64,000 bases of DNA, taken from CAIUGU01 sp963819685 (lineage in GTDB: Bacteria > Pseudomonadota > Gammaproteobacteria > Steroidobacterales > Steroidobacteraceae). Of the stretch, positions 8,553 to 17,482 are shown piece by piece (position 1 is the first letter of the stretch; the number at the start of each line of letters is the position of its first letter). Made by a program: the position numbers and the translations under genes. The notes beneath the pieces are model-generated. The model was given only the letters and a program-made list of their open reading frames with translations. It ran no database searches and was not told the DNA's origin. Location: positions 62,001 through 126,000 of the forward strand of contig CAWFXI010000009.1 in assembly GCA_963819685.1 (NCBI GenBank), given 5' to 3'.

Positions 8553-9761
8553 ATGCAGTGGCAAGCAATGACAATGGCGCCGATGACCCGCGCCTGCATT
8601 ACCTACGCGGTGATCGCGGGGCTAATGATCAGTGCCCTGTCGCCTGCGGCGATTGGTGCTCCTCGGGACCAGGCCAAGCGGATCCATGACCGGCTCGTCG
8701 GTACGCCACCATCAGACGCGACGTTGAACCAGATGGCGGCTCTGATCACCGGTCCCAACGACACGGCAGGGGCGCTTGCGGCAGCCAATCTCGCGATCAA
8801 CAGGAATCTGCCGGAGTCGAGTCCGTTCTACAACGTGACACTCAAGAATTTCGCGACGCCTTGGACGAATCGCGACCAGACAGTCTTTGCGCCGCTGAAT
8901 GACTACACAGCGACTGTAATCGGCATGGTTCGGGACGATGTGCCGTTCAACACCGTGCTGTCGGACGATATCCTCTATACGGCGACAAGTGGCGGTGCCC
9001 CGGCATACTCGCCGGCCAACAATGATCATTATCAGTTCCTTGAGGATAACCACGCGGATCTGCGCAACGTTCTGCAGCGGACGACTCAATCATCGCTGAA
9101 TGGTCTGCCTCCTGCCGCAACGGCAGGAGTGATAACGAGCCGGGCTGCATCCCAGGCGTTCTTCATTCTCGGTACCAATCGGGCGATGTTCCGCTTCACC
9201 ATGCTGAATCACATGTGCCGCGATCTGGAACAAGTGCATGACACCTCGCGACCGCCGGACCGGATTCGCCAGGACGTCACCCGCAGTCCAGGCGGAGACA
9301 GCCGGTTGTTTCTGAACAACTGCGTGGGTTGCCATAGCGGCATGGACCCCATGGCACAGGCGTTTGCGTACTACAACTTCGACGAGACGAGTGGACGGCT
9401 TGTCTATACACCGGGCCAGGTACAGCCCAAGTACCTGATCAATTCAGACAACTTCAAGACCGGATATGTCACCCCAGATGATCATTGGAACAACTATTGG
9501 CGCGCTGGCCAGAACACGCTGCTGGGCTGGGCGCCTGGCGGGGGCAGCGGCAATGGCGCCAAGTCCCTGGGCCAGGAGCTGGCCAACAGCGATGCCTTCG
9601 CGCAGTGCCAGGTCGAGAAGGTGTTCCGCAATGTGTGCTTCCGGTCACCCAGCGATGGTCCGGATCGTTCCGAAGTCAACCGGATTGTCGGGGTCTTCAA
9701 GAGCGGCTACAGCCTGAAACAGGTGTTCGCCGAAACCGCTGTTTATTGCCGGGGCGATTGA
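8553..9761 (+). CDS. secreted CxxCH protein with DUF1588-like motif
   Basis: About 402 residues with a signal peptide (YAVIAGLMISALSPAAIGA). A single haem-binding motif occurs at about residue 257 in NNCVGCHSGMDPMAQAF, followed by YYNFDETSGRLV. The CxxCHxxMDP...NFD pattern is the signature seen in DUF1588/PSCyt-type cytochrome-like domains. The N-terminal half has no recognised domain. The start has GGGAGG about 9 bases upstream; several closely spaced Met codons follow, so the exact start is uncertain by up to 11 residues. It leads the plus-strand arm and is 6 bases from the next gene. A periplasmic electron-transfer or oxidative role is inferred. Confidence 0.75.
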   Translation: MQWQAMTMAPMTRACITYAVIAGLMISALSPAAIGAPRDQAKRIHDRLVGTPPSDATLNQMAALITGPNDTAGALAAANLAINRNLPESSPFYNVTLKNFATPWTNRDQTVFAPLNDYTATVIGMVRDDVPFNTVLSDDILYTATSGGAPAYSPANNDHYQFLEDNHADLRNVLQRTTQSSLNGLPPAATAGVITSRAASQAFFILGTNRAMFRFTMLNHMCRDLEQVHDTSRPPDRIRQDVTRSPGGDSRLFLNNCVGCHSGMDPMAQAFAYYNFDETSGRLVYTPGQVQPKYLINSDNFKTGYVTPDDHWNNYWRAGQNTLLGWAPGGGSGNGAKSLGQELANSDAFAQCQVEKVFRNVCFRSPSDGPDRSEVNRIVGVFKSGYSLKQVFAETAVYCRGD

Positions 9762-9767
9762 GGAGAG

Positions 9768-12252
9768 ATGCAACCCATGACGCACGTACACACGTCCAGT
9801 GTTGCGCGGTTCGCCGCAGCGGCCCTGTTCATCTTGGTTGGCCTGGCAGGCTGCGGCGGTGGTGCCGAAACGGCACAGAATCCGTTGACGTCAGCTCCCA
9901 CACAGCCCTCAAGCTACAACGGGCCCTGCAGCCGCAACAGCAGACATCCAGGCTTTCAAGATCAATGTCTGGGACAACGTCAAGGCTGACAATCGCTGTG
10001 GTTCCTGCCACAACGCGGGCGGCCAGATGCCGAACTTCGCACGCATGGATGATGTGAACCTGGCCTACAGCCAGGCACTGACGGTGTCAGATCTTGTAAA
10101 TCCCGGGTTATCGAGGATGGTGGCCAAGGTCAGTGGCGGTCACAACTGCTGGCTCGCGGACAACGCCAGCTGTGGAGCGATCCTGACCCGCTGGATCTCG
10201 GATTGGGCGAGCGTGACGCAGGGAAGTGGTGGACGCACGATTCAGCTTACGGCTCCACCAATCAAGAACCCCGGCTCAAGCAAGAGTTTCCCGGCGACCC
10301 CACCCGCCGAGTTCGTGACCGTTCACAACATATTGAAAGCCAATTGTTCAGGTTGCCACCGCTCGCAGTCGGCAACCCAACAGCAGCCATTCTTTGCTTC
10401 TGATGACATTGATGAAGCCTATGCAGCGGCCAAGATCAAGATCAACCTGGATAACCCGGCACTCTCACGATTCGTGGTGCGCCTGCGCAACGAGTTCCAC
10501 AATTGCTGGGCACCTCCTGGTAGCACGGGGCCTGATTGCGCGGCGAGCGCGAATGTCATGCAGACCGCGATCCAGACAATGAGCAATGCGATTACGCCGA
10601 CGGCGGTGGACCCGTCACTGTTCCTGAGCAAGGCGCTTACTCTCTATGACGGGACGGTGGCGAGTGGCGGGAATCGTTATGACACCAACGTCATCGCGCT
10701 GTACGAGTTCAAGACGGGGTCGGGCAACATCGCGTACGACACCAGCGGCGTCGAACCGGCGCTGAACCTCACGATTTCCGGTGCTGATACCAGCTGGGTG
10801 GGTGGCTGGGGAATACAGATCAACAGCGGCAAGGCCCAGGGTTCGACGGCGGCCAGCAAGAAGCTGCGCGATCTCATCACCGCCACGGGGGAGTACTCCA
10901 TTGAGGGATGGGTGGTACCGGCCAATGTCTCCCAGGAGCAGGCACATATCATCAGTTACTCTGGCGGTGCTACTGCTCGCAATTTCACGCTCGGCCAGAC
11001 AATGTACAACTACGACGCCTTCGGACGTAGTAGCGGAACCAACGCGAATGGTTCACCGGCGCTGTCGACAGCCGACGCGGACGAAGATCTGCAGGCTGCC
11101 TTGCAGCACGTTGTCGTTACGTTCAACCCGGTCACCGGACGGCGCATTTACGTCAACGGTGTCTTTACCGGTGATTCGGAAGGCAGTGGCGGTACGCTCG
11201 GTAACTGGGACGACACATTCGCCTTCGTATTGGGCAATGAAGTCAGTGGCAACCGTCAGTGGCAGGGCACACTCCGACTCGTGGCAATCCACAATCGGGC
11301 GCTCACGCCGACGCAGATCCAGCAGAACTTTGAAGCCGGCGTGGGACAGAAGTATTTCCTGCTCTTCAGCGTCAGCCATCTCGTGAGTGTGCCGCAGAGC
11401 TACATCATGTTCGAGGTGAGTCAGTACGACAGCAATTCGTACCTGTTCAATACCCCAAGGTTCATCAGCCTCGATCCGGCCGCCATGCCGGGAAGTATCC
11501 CGATTCAGGGCATGCGCATTGGCCTGAATGGAATCGAGCCAACAGTTGGACAGGCTTACCGCAACCTGAACGCGACGATTACCGATTCGCTGTACTCAGC
11601 CGCGGCCGGTCAGGCGCTGTCGAATATCGGGACGGTCATCGGACTGGAAAAGGGCCCGCAATTCGATGAGTTCTTCCTGTGCTTCGATCAGCTCGGAGCA
11701 AATTCGAGGGTCTGTTCAGCGGATGCCCAGGCGATCGTTCCGGCGGTTGTCAACATGACACGTCCTTCCGACATTGGCGTACGTATCTTTGAAGATATCA
11801 ACGCAACCATGGCGAAAACGACGACCGTCAGTCCGAACCAGGTGGACGTCAAGAGTACTTACCTCACCCTGAAGCAGCAGCTGCCGACATCTGAAGACTT
11901 TGGTGGCTTCCTGGCGTCAAACCAGACGGGAGTCGCTCAGCTCGCAATCCAGTATTGCGATGCTCTGGTCGGAGATCCGTCATTGCGTGCGACGTATTTC
12001 CCGGGATTCAATTTCGGTTCGACGCTTGGCACCGATGTGGAGCGGGATCTGGTGATCGATCCACTGATAGCCCGCATCATGGGAACCGGCCTTGGTTCCC
12101 AGCCGTCGGAGGCAGCTGTGCGCACGGAATTGCGCTCATTGATGACCACTTTGTGCAGTGCTTCCGCTTGCGGCGTGGGTACCCGTACTGAGACCGTTGT
12201 CAAAGCGACATGTGCTGCGCTGCTCGGCAGTGCCGTCATGGTTGTTCAGTAA
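9768..12252 (+). CDS. lipoprotein with two cytochrome-like modules and LamG domain (frameshifted)
   Basis: The ATG at 9768 opens a lipoprotein signal (FILVGLAGCGGG), but that frame stops at 9989. The continuation lies one base on, open from 9889 and running to 12252. One extra base in the GGGCCC around 9921-9926 restores a single protein of about 827 residues. It then contains two similar modules, each CxxCH (CGSCH at 9997, CSGCH at 10345) followed by NPxLSR, HNCW and a later Cys; next a concanavalin/LamG-like domain (about 10,690-11,320: YSIEGWVVPA, GRRIYVNGVF); then a Cys-rich end. As read, only the part from 10027 has a normal ATG, without signal or first haem motif. Sequencing error or a recent mutation both fit. 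Confidence 0.7.
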
Positions 12253-12283
12253 ACTACAGATCGAATCTGCTGAGGCAATTCTT

Positions 12284-13819
12284 ATGATCAGGCGCGGCAA
12301 AAGACGGAATCTGGAAATTAACGAGCCCTTGCGGCACGAGGATCATCGACGGCCCGTGTCTCGACGCGATTTCCTGGCGCAGGGCTTCCTGACGGGAGCG
12401 GCCACAGTGGTGGCTCCTACACTATTCGGTATGTTTGCGCGTCCTGAGTCGGCTCTGGCCAACTATGTGACGCTCGATCCAACCAACACCTGCAACATTA
12501 CTGCTGGAGCCGGCAAGGTTCCCTTTATCTGTTTCGACCTGGCCGGAGGCGCCAATATCGCGGGTTCGAATGTGCTCGTGGGCAAGCAGGGTGGGCAACT
12601 CGACTTCCTGACGACAGCGGGCTATTCCAAGCTCGGGCTGCCAGGCGACATGACGCCTGCCAGTACGACAACCAACTTCATTGAAAGCCGGATGGGACTG
12701 GCGTTTCATACCGACAGCGCGTTCCTGCGCGGCATGCTCACAACCATGCAGCTCGCGACAATGGCGAATGTCGATGGCGTAATCATTCCGGCCAGATCGG
12801 AAAATGACACTTCCAACAACCCGCACAACCCGATGTACGGAATTGCCAAGACAGGGTCGAGAGGCGAGTTGCTGACATTGATTGGCTCGCAGTCTTCCGA
12901 CTCCGGCGGCAACTCAATGGCCCCGGCAATGATGATTGATCCGACGATAAAACCCACCAAGATTGACCGTGCAAGCGATACCCGAGGTCTCGTGGATACG
13001 GGCAAGCTCGGAACGTTGTTGCCCGCCCCGGCGGACACAGTCGCTGTTATGGATTCAATGGGACGGTTAAGCCAGCAGAAGCTCGCCGTTGTTCAGACCA
13101 AACTGGCCAATGATGCGGCGGCCAAGAAGCTGGTCGAATGCGGGTACGTAAAGACTGACTACCTCGCGGAAAATTTCAGCAATCCCGCGGCACTGGATCC
13201 GTCTGCCGATGCCGATATCGCGGCGATTTTCGCCGGCGCGGGTGGGCTGAATGCGGACCGGGAATATGAGAAGACGGCGTCTGTCATGAAGATGGTCGTC
13301 AGAGGCTATGCCGGGGCGGGCACCATTTCCATGGGAGGCTTCGATTACCACACGGGCAACCGGGCGACCGGAGAAATGAGGGATTTCCGTGCGGGTCAAT
13401 GCATGGGCGCATGTCTTGAATATGCGGCCCGCGCCGGACGTCCGTTGATGCTCTACGTTTTCAGCGATGGTTCGCTGTCCAGTAACGGCATGGTCGACAA
13501 CTCGACGGGAGGTCGCGGAAAGGGCGTCTGGACCGGCGACAATCAACAGACGGCGGCGGCCTTCTTTCTGGTTTATAACCCCGCAGGACGAGCCAATTTA
13601 CTGCTACCGGGACGTCAAATCGGGTACTTCCGTCCGACTGGCGACGTTGAGACCGGCGGAAGCATTGCGGCCAACGCTGTCAATCTTCTCGTCGAAACCG
13701 TCATCCTCAACTATATGGCACTGCACGGTCAGCAAGGACAGTTCCGGACCGTATTCCCGAACTCCAGTATCAGCACTCAAATGATCGACTCGCTGGTAGC
13801 GTTCAGTCAGATCGCTTAA
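12284..13819 (+). CDS. Tat-exported DUF1501-like protein
   Basis: About 511 residues with a twin-arginine signal (SRRDFLAQGFLTGAATVV, residues 25-42), so it is exported folded. The body resembles DUF1501 proteins, which belong to the alkaline-phosphatase/sulfatase-like fold group and are typically paired with PSCyt cytochrome genes, as here. Segments include PFICFDLAGGANIAGSN, FDYHTGN and YVFSDGSLSSNG. I choose the ATG at 12284 because GAGG lies 9 bases upstream and the Tat motif follows; an earlier in-frame ATG at 12158 lies inside the preceding gene. It is the last gene of the plus arm. Substrate unknown. Confidence 0.78.
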   Translation: MIRRGKRRNLEINEPLRHEDHRRPVSRRDFLAQGFLTGAATVVAPTLFGMFARPESALANYVTLDPTNTCNITAGAGKVPFICFDLAGGANIAGSNVLVGKQGGQLDFLTTAGYSKLGLPGDMTPASTTTNFIESRMGLAFHTDSAFLRGMLTTMQLATMANVDGVIIPARSENDTSNNPHNPMYGIAKTGSRGELLTLIGSQSSDSGGNSMAPAMMIDPTIKPTKIDRASDTRGLVDTGKLGTLLPAPADTVAVMDSMGRLSQQKLAVVQTKLANDAAAKKLVECGYVKTDYLAENFSNPAALDPSADADIAAIFAGAGGLNADREYEKTASVMKMVVRGYAGAGTISMGGFDYHTGNRATGEMRDFRAGQCMGACLEYAARAGRPLMLYVFSDGSLSSNGMVDNSTGGRGKGVWTGDNQQTAAAFFLVYNPAGRANLLLPGRQIGYFRPTGDVETGGSIAANAVNLLVETVILNYMALHGQQGQFRTVFPNSSISTQMIDSLVAFSQIA

Positions 13820-13923
13820 CACGGATTTCGGTACTGCGGACCCGGGGTCGCGTCGGCGTACTACCGGCGTGACCTGTTACTATTCCGCGCGCACCCATTG
13901 AAGCCCCAAGAGGTTCGATTCGC

Positions 13924-16174
13924 ATGCGCGCCCCGAATCCGTCCGGATGCCTGTCGCATCTGTTGCTGGCGCTGGCTTTTGTTTTCTCGGCCAGGGTCGT
14001 TACGGCGGCCGAACAGCTTCCTGTGACGGGATCTCCCGAAACGCACAGCACGTCCGCGAATCGGACTGGTTCTCAGCGGCGGTGGGGCGCGCGGCGCGGC
14101 CCATGTGGGAGTGCTCAAGGTTCTTGACGAAATGCGGGTTCCAGTCGATGCCATTGCCGGCACCAGCATGGGTGCGGTCGTGGGTGGCTTGTACGCATCC
14201 GGTATGACTTCTTCTGAAATCGAGTCGTTTCTCAGCTCGGTAAACTGGCAGGACGCGTTCCGCGATCGCCCACAGCGCTCGGATCTCGCTTTTCGTCGCA
14301 AACAGGACGACCGCAATTTCCTGGTTCAATACGGGCTAGGCGTAAATAAGGAGGGATTCGTCCTGCCCAAGGGGCTCATTCAGGGGCAAAAGCTCAGCCA
14401 GCTTCTGCGCAGCGCGACGGTACCGGTCGCAGAAATCCAGGACTTCGACCAGCTGCCAGTGCCATTGCGTGTCGTTGCGACAAACCTTGAAACAGGCAAA
14501 CCCGTCATCCTGCGATCAGGCGATCTGGTCAGCGCCATGCGTGCCAGCATGTCAGCGCCGGGAGTGTTCACGCCGGTCGAACTGGGTGGCGAATTGCTGG
14601 TGGATGGAGGGCTCGTACAGAATCTGCCGATTGAGGTTGCCAGGGAGATGGGCGTCGACATTCTGATTGCCGTCGATGTCAGCTTTCCATTGAGCAATCG
14701 TGAACGGCTGAATTCGCCACTCGAGATCACGAACCAGGCATATGCGATCCTCGTTCGCAATCGTACCCTTGAGCAAAGGGCTACTCTCGGTCAACGGGAC
14801 GTAGTCATTGACCCGCTCCTGGGCGACATGGTGTCGACCGAGTTCGAGAGGGTGGCAGAAGCGAAAGCGGCCGGTGAGGCGGCGACGCTCGCAGCCGGAC
14901 CAAGGCTCGCTGGTCTGGCACTCGATCCGGCAAGCTACCAACGTTACCTGGCAGAGCGGAACCCGAGACCAGAGGGTGTCCCCGTCATCCGATTTGTCAG
15001 GACGGACGCCGAGTCAACGCGCTATTCCCGTGCAATCGAGACGGCCATGGACGGGGTCGTCGGTCAGCCGCTCGACAAGGACCAGATACAGAGCCGCCTG
15101 TCAGAACTTTATGCGCTCGACACCTTTGAATCGATTGACTACACGCTTGTTCAGGCAGGTTCTGACACTGGCCTGGAATTCCGCCTGCGACGCAAGAGCT
15201 GGGGTCCCAACTACGTGCGCGTTGGTCTGAATCTGGAAGATGATTTCCAGGGTAACAGCCGTTACAACGCGGCAGCGCGCTTCATCATGACTGAACTCAA
15301 TTCGTTGAATGCCGAGTGGCTGACCGACGTGCAGATTGGCGACAACCCGAAGTTCTTCACGGAGTTTTATCAGCCGTTGTCCTATGGTAATCGTTTCTTT
15401 GTTGCACCGAAGTTCGATTTCGAGTTGCGGAATCTTCAGGTGCAGGACGCAGCTGGAGTAATTACCGAGTTTCGCGAACGCAACTACGAGGCGGGTCTGG
15501 ATTTCGGGCGGGAGATTTCCAGCTGGGGCGAGGCTCGGGTAGGTCTGCGACGCGGCACGCAGAAGCGATATGTGCGAATAGGTGATCCGACCATCGCGCC
15601 CCAGGAGTTCGACCGCGGCGGATACTTTTTCAGGTTTTCCTACGACAAACTGGACAGCATCTATTTTCCGCGTCGCGGCCAGCAGTTTGAGATCGAGTGG
15701 ACAGCGGAACGGGAAGGGCTTGGAGCCAGCCAAAGCGCCGACACGGTTGAAGTGCGCTGGCAGATCGCCCGTTCCAGCGGGCGGTACAGCATGATCCTTT
15801 CAACGGATTTTGGGACGACGCTTGACGAAGGCCCGGGGGCGCCGATCTTGTTTACTCTTGGCGGATTTCTGAATCTGTCAGGCCTGCCCCCGGATTCGTT
15901 GACGGGACCGCACTATGGAATAGGGCGTCTGATTCTGTATCGGCAGATTGGGCGCGGCGGCTCCGGCGTACTCGATTTCCCGGCTTACGCAGGCATTTCA
16001 CTTGAAGCCGGCAATACCTGGAATGACCGGAGTGATGCGAGCGTGAGCAATCTCAAACACGATGGCAGCATGTTTCTGGGTGTCGATACCTTTCTCGGGC
16101 CGGTTTACCTGGCGACCGGCTTCAATGAAGGAGGCGAAACCGCTTTCTATCTGTTCCTGGGGCGAACCTTCTGA
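13924..16174 (+). CDS. patatin-like phospholipase with BamA-like barrel (frameshifted near the start)
   Basis: Type Vd-like autotransporter architecture (PlpD family): secreted patatin lipase followed by a POTRA-like linker and a 16-strand barrel. The signal peptide (MRAPN... LLLALAFVFSARVVTAA) is in the frame from 13924. The oxyanion-hole sequence RPRIGLVLSGGGARG and everything after it are one base on, open from 14027 to 16174. The break lies at about 14027-14050. GTSMG (nucleophile Ser at 14165) and the catalytic Asp in VDGGLVQN are intact. The barrel occupies roughly 15,190-16,174 and ends in Phe (FLGRTF). Without the break the protein would be about 750 residues. Confidence 0.8.
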
Positions 16175-16186
16175 GCTCAAGGTCAG

Positions 16187-16432
16187 CTAGCCCTTGTTTA
16201 TCAACTCGAACTGCAGGGCTGGTTGATCACCGGGGCGAAAGTACACATATCGCTGGCTCATTTCCTTGAGCGCCTGGTCCCGGTCTCGTTGAGTTGAGTA
16301 CCAATGCTCCTTGTTCCAGTCGCTCCCGACCAGTGTGCGGAAGGGGTCGCTCGCCTTCAACCTGACCCGGATTCCGAAAGGACGCTGAACAGGCAAAGGC
16401 TTCGGGAGGTTGTGTTCGTGGCAGATGGGCAT
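16187..16432 (-). CDS. conserved small protein of unknown function
   Basis: About 81 residues from the ATG at 16432; an ATG at 16477 would add 15. No signal or membrane segment. The sequence (FGIRVRLKASDPFRTLVG, EHWYSTQRDRDQAL, RYVYFRPGDQPALQFE) resembles short uncharacterised proteins I recall in Xanthomonadales-like genomes. Function cannot be inferred. It lies just downstream of the SYLF gene on the same strand. The weak ribosome binding site leaves the start uncertain. Confidence 0.6.
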   Translation of the reverse strand: MPICHEHNLPKPLPVQRPFGIRVRLKASDPFRTLVGSDWNKEHWYSTQRDRDQALKEMSQRYVYFRPGDQPALQFELINKG

Positions 16433-16488
16433 GGTCTTTATTTCGCGCGAACGTCTGGGGAAGCCATTAGAGAGCATTGACCGCGGAT

Positions 16489-17334
16489 TCAGCCCGGTGG
16501 TTCTGCGCCCGGATTGGCATCCTCAAGCGGAAAAGTCGTGAGTGGTCCGGTAGCTGCCGGTTTTGGAGTTTGCGGGCTTACGGGTGTTGCAGCACCTGCA
16601 GGAGCAGGTGTACCTGTGCCTGCCTGGGCAACCGGCGTAGAGCGCGCAATGGCGGCAAGAAACAGCTTGCCCGGTTCCGGTGCCTCCGGGGCAGTCATCG
16701 AAATGATGTCGCTGGCCATGATGCCCGGGCGGGAATAGAAGTCTTCATTGGACGAGCCGTCGATCGTTAGCGCAGAGCCATCCAATGCCACCCCCGCAAA
16801 CAGACCGCTTGCCCGGGAGTACGAATAGACCTGCGCTGTGAATCCTATGTCGGTGGCGGCGGATGTCTGACGTCCGACCGGCCCGGCGGCAACGGAGGCA
16901 TCTGCTCCAAGCGTCACCTTGCCCCCGACGATACCTTCAATACTGGCTCGCGACATGAAGACCAGCACGATGTCTGTAGATTGCACGCCGATCTGGAATC
17001 CGAAGCTGCCTCCAGCCAGATTGACGAAAACCGGGTTGCTCCAGCTGCCGTCTTCGCGACGAACGGTCATGGCGCCTTTGCCGTAGCGCCCACCGAAGGT
17101 CAGGCCCACCTTGATGACTTTTGGCACTACAGCGACGGCGTAGGCGCGATCGAGCAGCCATCCAGGGACGTTTTGGTCGGGACTCTGCCGCAACTCGTCA
17201 AGAACCTGTGTTGCGGTCGTGAGTCGTGCATCCTGTCTGGGGCCTGCAGCGGCCGAGCCACTCGTAAACAAGACAGGAGAAAAAACAGATGTCGCCACCA
17301 GGGCGGCGAAGGAGAGTAGACGGTGTTTCTGCAT
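16489..17334 (-). CDS. SYLF (Ysc84) domain lipid-binding protein
   Basis: Exported protein of about 281 residues: signal peptide (LLSFAALVATSVFSPVLF), then a SYLF domain at about residues 40-205 with WLLDRAYAVAVVPKV, FGGRYGKGAMTVR, NPVFVNLAGGSFGFQIGVQ and SRASIEGI. A proline/alanine-rich low-complexity tail covers roughly the last 50 residues. Bacterial SYLF proteins bind lipids; a precise role is not established. The start is set by GGGAGG 5 bases upstream of 17334; the longer frame to 17394 is unlikely. It stands alone between the kinase remnant and a small gene. Confidence 0.87.
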   Translation of the reverse strand: MQKHRLLSFAALVATSVFSPVLFTSGSAAAGPRQDARLTTATQVLDELRQSPDQNVPGWLLDRAYAVAVVPKVIKVGLTFGGRYGKGAMTVRREDGSWSNPVFVNLAGGSFGFQIGVQSTDIVLVFMSRASIEGIVGGKVTLGADASVAAGPVGRQTSAATDIGFTAQVYSYSRASGLFAGVALDGSALTIDGSSNEDFYSRPGIMASDIISMTAPEAPEPGKLFLAAIARSTPVAQAGTGTPAPAGAATPVSPQTPKPAATGPLTTFPLEDANPGAEPPG

Positions 17335-17482
17335 GGTGTCCTCCCGGTCAGGTCGCAGCTGCGCAATGGCCGCAACTGTAGCAGATACGACCATCGCAGT
17401 GACCTGTCGTCAGAGAGGACAATCGAGACTGGAGTTGGTTCAGGCTCGCATAGCCCGACGCGACGGTGGGAAGGAATCCAAA

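Noticed and set aside
12158..12283. Earlier start for the Tat protein
   Set aside because: It would overlap the preceding gene and bury the twin-arginine signal; GAGG supports 12284.
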